64,000 bases of DNA. Origin: Glycomyces lechevalierae (GTDB taxonomy: Bacteria > Actinomycetota > Actinomycetes > Mycobacteriales > Micromonosporaceae). Position numbers and translations under genes: made by a program. Each line of letters starts with the position of its first letter. The first letter of the stretch is position 1. This document shows, piece by piece, positions 35,723 to 42,711 of this stretch. The notes beneath the pieces are model-generated. The model saw only the letters and a list, made by a program, of their open reading frames with translations, was not told where the DNA came from and did no database searches. The DNA lies in assembly GCF_027622945.1 (NCBI RefSeq), contig NZ_JAPZVQ010000001.1, positions 225,183-289,182 on the forward strand. The letters run 5' to 3'.

Positions 35723-36298
35723 ATGGGCAGGCCGAAGAACTTCGAACCGGACGTGGCCGTCGCGCAGGCGATGGAGACGTTCTGGACCAAGGGCTACGCG
35801 GCGACCTCCCCCGCCGACCTCGCCGAAGCCACCGGCGTCGGCAAGGGCAGCCTGTACCACGCGTTCGGCTCCAAGCGGGAGCTGTTCGGCAAGGCGCTCG
35901 ACCTGTACGGGCGGGCCGGGTCCGAGATGACCCGGGACTTCCTGGACGAGCCGGGCACCGCGAAGGAGCGCATCCGCGCCTACCTGGAGCTCCTGGTCGA
36001 CACCGACCTGAGCCTCCCGGCGCCGCGCGGCTGCCTCGCGGCCAACACCGCGCTGGAACTCGGCGGCAAGGACGCCGAGGCGACGGAGGCGGTGCGGCGC
36101 ATGACCAACGAGACCATCCGCCTCTTCACCGAGCGGATCCGCAAGGGCCAGCGCGACGGCGACGTCGCGAAGGAGGTCGACGCGGACGTTCAGGCGCACT
36201 TCCTGATGAACACGGTCGTGGGCCTGCGGATCATGGTCCAGACCCACGACAGCGCGGTCCTGCACCAGATCATCGACACGGCCGTCGCCGGCCTCTGA
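35723..36298 (+). CDS. TetR-family regulator (AcrR type)
   Basis: A 191-residue regulator. The N-terminal helix-turn-helix is AMETFWTKGYAATSPADLAEATGVGKGSLYHAFGSKRELF, typical of TetR proteins, followed by a helical ligand domain of the YxaF/LmrA-like C-terminal type (PRGCLAANTALELGG). TAGGGT lies seven bases before the ATG and no Shine-Dalgarno is seen, so the message may be leaderless. It is followed by a T-tailed terminator and then the SDR gene, and matching operators precede both genes. Confidence 0.88.
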   Translation: MGRPKNFEPDVAVAQAMETFWTKGYAATSPADLAEATGVGKGSLYHAFGSKRELFGKALDLYGRAGSEMTRDFLDEPGTAKERIRAYLELLVDTDLSLPAPRGCLAANTALELGGKDAEATEAVRRMTNETIRLFTERIRKGQRDGDVAKEVDADVQAHFLMNTVVGLRIMVQTHDSAVLHQIIDTAVAGL

Positions 36299-36312
36299 CC
36301 CCCGGGACACCC

Positions 36313-36337
36313 ACGCCCTCGCACGAGGGCGTTTTTC
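36313..36337 (+). terminator. Intrinsic terminator after TetR gene
   Basis: ACGCCCTCG-CA-CGAGGGCGT followed by five T residues is a textbook Rho-independent terminator 14 bp after the stop codon. Confidence 0.88.
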
Positions 36338-36345
36338 CGGACCCA

Positions 36346-36369
36346 ATTTTTGACCTCAAGTTCAAAAAT
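36346..36369. promoter_or_regulatory. TetR operator 2, before SDR gene
   Basis: ATTTTTGA, seven bases, TTCAAAAAT form an inverted repeat sharing the core TTGACCTC-NN-GTTCAA with the site at 35681. It lies directly upstream of the ribosome-binding site of the SDR gene. Confidence 0.75.
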
Positions 36370-36385
36370 AACGAAAGGCACCCAC

Positions 36386-37174
36386 ATGGAACTCGGACTC
36401 AACGGCAAGACCGCCCTCGTCACCGGCGCCAGCCGTGGCATCGGGCTCGCGATCGCCGAGACCCTCGCCGCCGAAGGCGTGCGCGTGGTCGGCGTCGCCC
36501 GCACCATCACCCCCGAGCTCGAGAAGGTCGCCGCGGCGACCGTCAGCGCCGACCTGTCCACCCAGGACGGCGCGGAGCGGATCGTCGCCGAGGCCGTGAA
36601 CGCGGTCGGCGGGATCGACCTGCTGGTCAACAATGTCGGCGGCGGGGACGTCGACAAGATGGTCGTGGGCGGGTTCCTCGACATCCCGGCCGAGCAGTGG
36701 CGCGCGGTCTTCGACCTCAACCTGTTCAGCGTCGTGTGGACCACGAGGGCGGCGCTGCCGGAGATCATCGGCCGCCGCGGGGCGATCGTCAACATCTCCT
36801 CGATCAACAAGTATCTCCCGGCGGCCGGCCCCGTCGGCTACAGCGAGGCCAAGGCCGCGCTGACGTCGTTCTCCAAGCGGCTGAGCGAGGAGCTCGCGCC
36901 GCAGGGCGTGCGGGTCAACACGGTCTCCCCCGGTGTCATCGGCTCGTCGCTGTGGCGGGACGAGGAGCGGTTCGGCGGCAAGCTCGCGGAGGCGTACGGG
37001 GTCGCGCACGGCGACTTCCTCGAGGCGATCCCCGGCCAGTTCGGGATCTCGTCGGGCCGCATCGGCGAGCCCGAGGAGGTCGCCGACCTGGTGGCGTTCC
37101 TGCTGTCGGAGCGGGCGTCGAACATCCACGGCGCCGACCATGTGATCGACGGCGGCACCCTCAAGGCGGTGTAG
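36386..37174 (+). CDS. Classical short-chain dehydrogenase/reductase
   Basis: A 262-residue SDR oxidoreductase. The cofactor motif is TGASRGIG (residues 13-20), the structural motif NNVGG, and the catalytic set Ser139, Tyr152 and Lys156 (YSEAK). VSPGVIGSS and the C-terminal IHGADHVIDGG are typical. It uses NAD(P)H on an unknown alcohol or ketone. AAAGG lies seven bases before the ATG. Regulation by the upstream TetR protein is strongly suggested by the paired operators. Confidence 0.9.
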   Translation: MELGLNGKTALVTGASRGIGLAIAETLAAEGVRVVGVARTITPELEKVAAATVSADLSTQDGAERIVAEAVNAVGGIDLLVNNVGGGDVDKMVVGGFLDIPAEQWRAVFDLNLFSVVWTTRAALPEIIGRRGAIVNISSINKYLPAAGPVGYSEAKAALTSFSKRLSEELAPQGVRVNTVSPGVIGSSLWRDEERFGGKLAEAYGVAHGDFLEAIPGQFGISSGRIGEPEEVADLVAFLLSERASNIHGADHVIDGGTLKAV

Positions 37175-37296
37175 GGGGCCGGGGCGGGCGCGGGTCCAAT
37201 CGCGTCCGCCCTCGCCACTCTGGACGCTGCCGTAGCGGTGTCGTGGATTGCGGTGTCGTGATGTGACTGTCGTAGCGCTGTCGTGAGGTGCAGAGC

Positions 37297-37367
37297 CGTG
37301 ATGTGCACGTCGTGATGTGCAGAGTCGTGATGTGCAGAGTCGTGATGTGCAGAGTCGTGATGTCAAG
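37297..37367 (+). repeat. 15-bp tandem repeat array
   Basis: Three perfect copies of CGTGATGTGCAGAGT (37311-37355) are bounded by shortened or degenerate copies, with further decayed units back to about 37230. The array fills most of the 304-bp gap between the SDR gene and the coiled-coil protein gene. No gene is seen in this gap. Confidence 0.9.
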
Positions 37368-37478
37368 TTTGGGTAACGACGGGGACCGGTCCCGCTTCAC
37401 AGTCGTCACACTGGTGAGGTCGTCGATTCGCACGGCCGCTCTACCCTGGACTGCGACCGTCCCCTGAAGGAGCCCATC

Positions 37479-38042
37479 ATGGCCTACAACCCGCCCCCGC
37501 ACTACAACCTCGGCGGCCCGAGCGAGCCCCAGCACCCGCAGAGCGTCCCGCCCTCCTATTCGCCGCTGCAGCAGCCGTCGTACGACTCCGGGTACGCGCC
37601 GCAGCCGCCCCTCACGGTCCAACCCTCGGCGCCGGCCCCAGGGATCCCGGCCCAGCCGGCGTATCCGACGCAGCCGCTGCTGCAGCCGCCGCCACCGACG
37701 GCGCCCCGCAAGTCGCCGGTGGTGGCGATCCTCGCGACCGTCATGGCCATCGGCCTGGCCGCCGCCGCGGTCTCGATCGCGCTGTGGCTGAAGTCCAGCG
37801 GCGACCTCGAGGACGTGGAGGCGCGCGTCGACGACCGGGACAAGGAGATCGCACAGCTCCAGGAGGACCTGGAGGCGGCCGAGTCGCAGGTGGCGGAGTT
37901 GGAGGGTCCCGCCGCCGAAGCGGAGGAGATGCGCGCGTGCATCGACGACCTGAACGACTACTACAGCACCCCGGCCGGTTCGGACGAGGAGGCCGCGGCG
38001 CTGGAGGCCATCGACGTCTCCTGCGCCGGCCTGATCTTCTGA
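37479..38042 (+). CDS. Membrane protein with Pro-rich cytosolic region and extracellular coiled coil
   Basis: A 187-residue protein of unknown function. Residues 1-76 are rich in Pro, Gln and Tyr and presumably disordered in the cytosol. One membrane helix spans about 79-105 (VVAILATVMAIGLAAAAVSIAL). Residues 108-150 form a heptad-like coiled coil (DLEDVEARVDDRDKEIAQL), and a short C-terminal domain with two Cys residues may carry a disulfide outside. AAGGAG lies six bases before the ATG. A 42-bp palindrome follows the gene. Confidence 0.8.
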   Translation: MAYNPPPHYNLGGPSEPQHPQSVPPSYSPLQQPSYDSGYAPQPPLTVQPSAPAPGIPAQPAYPTQPLLQPPPPTAPRKSPVVAILATVMAIGLAAAAVSIALWLKSSGDLEDVEARVDDRDKEIAQLQEDLEAAESQVAELEGPAAEAEEMRACIDDLNDYYSTPAGSDEEAAALEAIDVSCAGLIF

Positions 38043-38067
38043 GGCACTCGCCCTGAGGGGAGAGACG

Positions 38068-38109
38068 ACGCGAAGGCCCGCAAGCCGATCGGCTTGCGGG
38101 CCTTCGCGT
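38068..38109. terminator. 42-bp perfect palindromic terminator
   Basis: ACGCGAAGGCCCGCAAGCCG and its exact complement meet at GATC, giving 21 bp of perfect dyad symmetry between the convergent coiled-coil and NUDIX genes. It serves both strands. Confidence 0.9.
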
Positions 38110-38113
38110 TCGC

Positions 38114-39265
38114 TCACCGCTGTTTGGCGAAGGCCACGGGGATGCGCAGTTCGTGGCCCTTGAACAGGTCGGCCTCCGCCGCTTCCGCCTCGGTCATCCA
38201 GCGGTGGTCGGAGGCCTCGAGCGGCTCGAGGCGGATCTCCTGGCCCGGGCGGGCCTCGCGGGCCGTGAAGCTCATGATCATCGGCATGCGGCTGTCGCCG
38301 AGGTTCGTGTCGCGCTTGTCGAACGCCCACGACAGGCCGGTCAGCTCGACGTCCAGGCCGGTCTCCTCGAAGGCCTCGCGGACCGCGGCCAGCCCGACCG
38401 GCTCGCCGACCTCGGCGGCGCCGCCGGGCACCGCCCACTGGCCGGTGTCCGTGCGCTTGATGACGAGGACGCGGCCCTCGTCGTCGAAGACCGCCGCGTC
38501 GGCGCCGGTCGGGACGCCGTGGGCGGCGAGGTCACCGCAGTCGATGCGCGGGTAGGCGAGATCGGCCTCGACGGTGCGCGCGCAGTGGGCGGCGACGCGG
38601 TGGTGGCGTTCGACCGAGTACGGACTGGTCGCGGCGGCGAGGGATTCCCGGGCGCTTGCGGCGACGTTGTCGAGGATCCGCTTGGCCGCCGGGGAGACGC
38701 GCAGTGGGCCGCGCTCGCGCACGACGGCGCTCGCGGCGGGCGCGTAGGTCGGCAGGTCGCCGGCGAGGTCGGGGTCGGCCGGGTCGAGCAGCTTCTCGGC
38801 GGCGTCGGCGTCGAGGTCCGTCGTGAACTCGTAGACGAGCAGGTAGGTGTGGGGGCACGGCAGGTCGGCGAGGTCGGTGTCGGCGATCGCGACCGGTTCG
38901 GCGGGCACCTCGGTGCGGAGGGTGGCGGCGGTCGCCTCGACGCGTTGGGCGAGGGTGTCGGCGCGGAAGCGGCGGCGGTGCACGAGGCGGGAGCCGTCGC
39001 CGCAGTCGATGCGGAACTCGGTGCCCGGGATCGGGGTGCGCAGGAGGGCGTCCGTCGCGAAGATCGCCCGGATCTCCTCGTAGGAGCGGTGGTCGACCTC
39101 GGCGAGCAGGGCGGCGGCGTGATCGCGCAGGGCCCGCAGGCGGGCCTCCTCCCCCGGTTCGGCGCCCCAGTAGAGCCCGTTCGCGGCTTCGGCCCGGAGC
39201 ATGTCGGCGAGGCGGGCGAGGCCGATCGCCTCGGGCCGCGCGGGATCGGCGGGGTTCGTCGTCAT
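38114..39265 (-). CDS. NUDIX hydrolase with N-terminal helical domain
   Basis: A 383-residue protein. Residues 14-70 resemble the Nudix_hydro N-terminal domain (LARLADMLRAEAANGLYW). A middle region of about 150 residues is not recognised. The C-terminal NUDIX domain contains the full box GGAAEVGEPVGLAAVREAFE followed by ETGL, so hydrolysis of a nucleoside-diphosphate-linked substrate with Mg2+ is expected; the substrate is unknown. The extra middle region makes it roughly twice the usual NUDIX length. It is the last gene of a minus-strand series with a TPR protein 31 bp upstream. Confidence 0.83.
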   Translation of the reverse strand: MTTNPADPARPEAIGLARLADMLRAEAANGLYWGAEPGEEARLRALRDHAAALLAEVDHRSYEEIRAIFATDALLRTPIPGTEFRIDCGDGSRLVHRRRFRADTLAQRVEATAATLRTEVPAEPVAIADTDLADLPCPHTYLLVYEFTTDLDADAAEKLLDPADPDLAGDLPTYAPAASAVVRERGPLRVSPAAKRILDNVAASARESLAAATSPYSVERHHRVAAHCARTVEADLAYPRIDCGDLAAHGVPTGADAAVFDDEGRVLVIKRTDTGQWAVPGGAAEVGEPVGLAAVREAFEETGLDVELTGLSWAFDKRDTNLGDSRMPMIMSFTAREARPGQEIRLEPLEASDHRWMTEAEAAEADLFKGHELRIPVAFAKQR

Positions 39266-39296
39266 GGCGCTCCTGTGCTCGGCGGTGCGGACGGGA

Positions 39297-39833
39297 TCAG
39301 ATCGTACGCTGTCCGACGGCCGCGCGGGCGGCGCTCAAAGCGTCCTGCGTCGAGGCGATCAGGGCCGGGTCGCCGATGCTGCGGCGCATGAGCAGGACCT
39401 CGGTGAGGACCTCGAGGGCGAGGTGCGGCCGGCGGGCGTCGATCAGGTGCTTGCCGTAGTGCTGCAGCGCGAAGTGGAGGGTGTTGGGGCTTTCGGCGCG
39501 GGCGATCTCGATGGCCTGCTCGTAGAGGGGCTCGGCGGCCGCGAGATCGCCGGGGTAGCGGTAGGCGTCGCCGAGGTTGATGAGGGCCGCGACGCGCTGG
39601 TGCGGGGTCGCGGCCCGGTCGAGGGCGAGCGCGAGGACGCGCTGCGCCTCGGCGTACTCGCCCAGGGCGATGAGCCCGACGCCGGCCTGCCGCAGTTCGG
39701 GTTGGGCGAGGCGCTCTTCGCGGGCGAGTTCGTAGCGCACGAGCCGGCGCAACCGGCCCGGCTCGGTCGCGTACATGCGCCCGTCGTTGCCGATGGCGAT
39801 GCGTTCGGCGATCTGTTGCTGCTCAGCAGACAA
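39297..39833 (-). CDS. TPR-repeat protein
   Basis: A 178-residue soluble helical protein. Tetratricopeptide-like pairs are visible from about residue 50: LGEYAEAQRVLALALDRA, RVAALINLGDAYRYPGDLAA and EPLYEQAIEIARAE. It probably acts as a protein-interaction scaffold; the partner is unknown. The TTG at 39833 is chosen because GGGGGA lies six bases upstream; an ATG at 39929 in the same frame would add 32 residues that look less protein-like. Confidence 0.7.
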   Translation of the reverse strand: MSAEQQQIAERIAIGNDGRMYATEPGRLRRLVRYELAREERLAQPELRQAGVGLIALGEYAEAQRVLALALDRAATPHQRVAALINLGDAYRYPGDLAAAEPLYEQAIEIARAESPNTLHFALQHYGKHLIDARRPHLALEVLTEVLLMRRSIGDPALIASTQDALSAARAAVGQRTI

Positions 39834-39948
39834 TGGCGTGTCCCCCGTTCCGCGCCTGGGAAGGCCGTGAGGCGGCCTGAGGCGAGGATAGAGCGGGACA
39901 GGGCGTTTGCCCAGCCCCAAGCCCTGCATCAACCGTAGCTCGCCGATT

Positions 39949-40566
39949 TCACCGGTTGCGGAGGATGAGCCCCTGGTACTCACCGATGTCCGAGTCGAGG
40001 GGGACGAGGTTCGTCTCGACGGGGTCGAAGTGCTCGGCCGCAACGGCTTCGATGGCCTCGGCGGTGAAGAACGAGAAGAACCGCCTCGGCTCGTAGCGGT
40101 CGGTCTCCCACACGCCTTCGTGGTCCTGGCCGCCGTACTGTCCCCAGTAGAACAGGCCGCCGGGGGCGAGGACGCGGCGCACTTCGGCGAGCACGACCGG
40201 GAGTTCGGACTTCGGGACGTGCAGGAGGCAGTTCATGCCGAACACGGCGTCGAAGGCCCCGTCGTCGAAGGCGAGGTCGCCGAAGTCCATCACCGTCGCG
40301 TCGAGGCCCTTGGCGCGGCAGTGGGCGACGAGTTCGGGCGAGAGGTCGACGCAGGTGACCTCGAAGCCCTCGTCGGCGAAGTACCTGCCGCTGATGCCGT
40401 GCCCTGCACCGATCTCCAGGACGCGCGAGGCGCCGGCGTCGCGGAGGCGGGCGGCGAACCGCGCGCGCTCCTCGGCCTTCCAGGGGGTGTCGGACATGCC
40501 CTCGCGGGCTTCGGCTTCGGCGTCGTAGGCCTGGCGTAGTTCCTGTTTCAGTGCTCGGTAGTCCAC
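39949..40566 (-). CDS. Class I SAM-dependent methyltransferase
   Basis: A 205-residue methyltransferase. RVLEIGAGHGISGRYFADEG is motif I, CVDLSPELVAHCRAKG motif post-I, FDAVFGMNCLLHV motif II and VRRVLAPGGLFYWG motif III. Such small enzymes act on diverse small molecules; no substrate can be named. The start is a GTG at 40566 without a clear ribosome-binding site. Confidence 0.85.
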   Translation of the reverse strand: MDYRALKQELRQAYDAEAEAREGMSDTPWKAEERARFAARLRDAGASRVLEIGAGHGISGRYFADEGFEVTCVDLSPELVAHCRAKGLDATVMDFGDLAFDDGAFDAVFGMNCLLHVPKSELPVVLAEVRRVLAPGGLFYWGQYGGQDHEGVWETDRYEPRRFFSFFTAEAIEAVAAEHFDPVETNLVPLDSDIGEYQGLILRNR

Positions 40567-40665
40567 CGGCCCGATGATGCCAGAGGGGTCCGACGGGGGC
40601 GGGTCTGGCGCTACTCCCCTATGGTGGTCCGGTCCGCCGACCCTTCACCGTGATGAGGCAGCGCC

Positions 40666-40888
40666 GTGTACGAGACCCCCGCCGCCGCCGTCGAAAGGTC
40701 CGGCGAGGACGCGGCGCGCCGCGTCGGCAGACCGGACGCCGTCACCGCCGCGCAGATGCTCCTGTGGGTCCTGTTCGCGGCCGGGTATGGCGGGCGTCTG
40801 GTCGATGGCGTTCGTGGCGCTGCCGGTCGCCGTCGTCGTATGCCTGTTCACGCCCGCCGCCAACCGCTGGTTCCGGTACGGGGACTAG
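40666..40888 (+). pseudogene. Small membrane protein with single-base frameshift
   Basis: The GTG at 40666, preceded by GAGG, begins YETPAAAVERSGEDAARRVG and a hydrophobic LLWVLFAAG. The frame then shifts by one base at about 40786-40790 (CCGGGTATGG). Removing one G gives continuous VLFAAGMAGVWSMAFVALPV and then a short polar tail ending at 40888, about 73 residues with two membrane segments. Its stop overlaps that of the deformylase on the other strand. Either a real frameshift or a base-calling error. Confidence 0.6.
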
Positions 40889-41424
40889 CGGAGGCCGGCC
40901 TCGGCGAGGGCGCGGTTGCGGGCCTTCTTCGGGAGGCGGTCGACGTAGACCGTGCCCTCGAGGTGGTCGTACTCGTGCTGGAGACAGCGGGCCAGGGTCC
41001 CGCTGCCCTCGATGCGCACCGGCTTGCCCTCGGCGTCGAACCCTTCGACGACGGCGGTGGCCGAACGCGGGGTGTCCTCGAACGCGCCGGGCACGGACAG
41101 GCAGCCCTCGTCGTCGACCATGAGCTCGCGGGGCGCGGGCGGCAGGTGGAGCACCGGGTTGACGACGGCGGCCACGTGGCGCTCGCCCTCGGCGTCCTCG
41201 CAGTCGAGCACGAAGACCCGGGCGTCGACGCCGATCTGGTTGGCCGCCAGGCCGACGCCGTTGGCCGCGTACATGCTCGCGAACATGTCTTCGACCAGGG
41301 TCGCCAGCGCGTCGTCGAAGGCCTCGACGGGTTTGCAGGCGCGGTGCAGGACGGGCTCGCCGTACTGCGTGATCGGGTGCACCCGGCCGTGCTCGCCGGG
41401 GGCGTCGTGCTCGTGGTCGGTCAC
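40885..41424 (-). CDS. def: Peptide deformylase
   Basis: A 179-residue metalloenzyme that removes the formyl group from the N-terminal Met of new proteins. All three family motifs are present: GVGLAANQIG, EGCLS with metal ligand Cys108, and QHEYDH with His150, Glu151 and His154. The GTG at 41424 is chosen since GGAG precedes it by about seven bases; a frame open to 41499 would begin inside a dispersed repeat. The 10-15 acidic and His-containing residues before HPITQYGEPVLH are longer than usual. Confidence 0.92.
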   Translation of the reverse strand: MTDHEHDAPGEHGRVHPITQYGEPVLHRACKPVEAFDDALATLVEDMFASMYAANGVGLAANQIGVDARVFVLDCEDAEGERHVAAVVNPVLHLPPAPRELMVDDEGCLSVPGAFEDTPRSATAVVEGFDAEGKPVRIEGSGTLARCLQHEYDHLEGTVYVDRLPKKARNRALAEAGLR

Positions 41425-41484
41425 CGGTGTCTCCTCATCCGCCAATCGGTCTCCCTCTTGGGCTTGCTCTAGTAGGGGCGGTGG

Positions 41485-41502
41485 CATATCACATGTCACA
41501 CG
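41485..41502 (-). repeat. Dispersed repeat copy 8
   Basis: The minus strand reads CGTGTGACATGTGATATG, about 60 bp upstream of the deformylase start, in a divergent promoter region. Confidence 0.75.
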
Positions 41503-41514
41503 CCGCCGCGGTTA

Positions 41515-41531
41515 TTGCAAGTATATTGCAA
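41515..41531. promoter_or_regulatory. Symmetrical AT-rich element TTGCAA-N5-TTGCAA
   Basis: Two self-complementary TTGCAA hexamers are separated by GTATA, 13 bp from the dispersed repeat. Low GC and symmetry suggest a protein-binding site or promoter between the divergent deformylase and DUF4349 genes. No regulator is encoded next to it. Confidence 0.4.
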
Positions 41532-41734
41532 CAGATTTCACGGCCCGCCTCGCTTCCAGGGACCCGGCGAGTGAACGGGAACGCGCCGCCCTCCGTGGAC
41601 GTCTCATAGGCGCCGAAGGCCGTTCCTCCCTTATCGAGAGGGCACTGCGCTCGATTCGTGACTCAGCGGGAAGACCATTGGAGACACTGGGCGGCACCCT
41701 CGCCGCCATTCCGACACCCCTTGCGAGGCTGACC

Positions 41735-42667
41735 ATGCGATCCCTCAAATCCGCCGCGGTGCTCGCCGCGGCGTCCCTCTTCCTGTTCGGCTGCGCCGGT
41801 TCCGGCGACGACTCCGGCAGTGGTTCGCAACTCGCCGAGCCCGAGGCCGCCGACGTCGCCGAGGGACAGGACGACGCCGCCGAAGGCGCCGCGGACCCGC
41901 AGTTCGACACCGGCGAGCGCGCGATCGTCTACGAGGCCTCGCTCGAGATCGAGGACGCCGACCCCGAGGCCGCCGCCGAGGAGGCCTGGGACCTCGCCGA
42001 GTCCTTCGGCGGGTTCGTCACCGCCGACGAGCGCGACCGCGCGACCGGTGAGGAGGCCTCCTACAGCAGCGCCCACCTGGTGCTGCGCGTGCCTTCGGAG
42101 CGGTTCACCGAGGCGATGGACGCGTTCGCCGCACTCGGCGAGTCCGAGCGGCACCGGGCGGTGACCACCGAGGACGTCACCGAGGCGACGGTCGACCTGG
42201 AGTCGTACATCGCGACCAAGAGCGCCAGCGTCGAGCGTGTGCGCGGGCTCCTCGCCGAGGCGACCTCGGTGACGGCCATCCTCGATCTGGAGGCCGAGCT
42301 CGCCGAGCGCGAAGGGGAACTGGCGTCGTTGCAGGCGCAGTTGGAGGATCTGCAGGACCGGGTCGCGTTGTCCACCATCGACTTCACAATCGTCGCGCCC
42401 TCAGCGCCCGAGGAGGCGGCGGGCTATGACGGTCCGGACTCGTTCTGGGACGGGATCGTCGTCGGCTTCAAGGGCGCGGTGGGCCTGGTCGTCGGCATCT
42501 CGGTGGTGATCGGCATCTTGCTGCCGTTCCTGCCCCTCGCGGCGCTCGTGGCCGCGGCGGTCATCGTCCCGATCCGGTTGGTGCGCAAGCGGAACCTGGC
42601 TCGCATGAGCGACCCGACGGCGGCGGCTCCGGCCGAGGCCGTGGAGCAGCGGATTCCTAGTTCTTGA
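41735..42667 (+). CDS. DUF4349-type lipoprotein
   Basis: A 310-residue membrane lipoprotein. The signal peptide MRSLKSAAVLAAASLFLFGC has its lipidated Cys at residue 20. The mature part contains the DUF4349 region (AIVYEASLEIEDADP, YSSAHLVLRVPSERF, VTEATVDLESYIATKSASVER) with a coiled coil at about 180-215. One C-terminal helix (about 245-285) and a basic tail put the C-terminus in the cytosol, so the protein is anchored at both ends. The function of the family is unknown. GAGG precedes the ATG by seven bases. Confidence 0.85.
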   Translation: MRSLKSAAVLAAASLFLFGCAGSGDDSGSGSQLAEPEAADVAEGQDDAAEGAADPQFDTGERAIVYEASLEIEDADPEAAAEEAWDLAESFGGFVTADERDRATGEEASYSSAHLVLRVPSERFTEAMDAFAALGESERHRAVTTEDVTEATVDLESYIATKSASVERVRGLLAEATSVTAILDLEAELAEREGELASLQAQLEDLQDRVALSTIDFTIVAPSAPEEAAGYDGPDSFWDGIVVGFKGAVGLVVGISVVIGILLPFLPLAALVAAAVIVPIRLVRKRNLARMSDPTAAAPAEAVEQRIPSS

Positions 42668-42673
42668 CAGCGG

Positions 42674-42705
42674 AAGGCGCGGGCCCCGACCGGGCCCGCG
42701 CCTTT
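42674..42705. terminator. Bidirectional 13-bp stem terminator
   Basis: AAGGCGCGGGCCC, loop of five, and the full complement lie between convergent genes, seven bases from each stop codon. Confidence 0.88.
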
Positions 42706-42711
42706 GCACGT

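Larger units (their letters stand above)
41425..41734. other. Divergent region between deformylase and lipoprotein genes
   Basis: A 310-bp gap without a supported gene. It holds a dispersed repeat (41485-41502), an AT-rich symmetrical element TTGCAA-GTATA-TTGCAA at 41515-41531, and about 200 bp of ordinary sequence before the lipoprotein start. The long leader could carry the lipoprotein promoter near the AT-rich element. Confidence 0.5.

Noticed and set aside
37297-37367. Possible CRISPR array
   Set aside because: The units are contiguous 15-mers without spacers and no cas genes are nearby, so this is a minisatellite.
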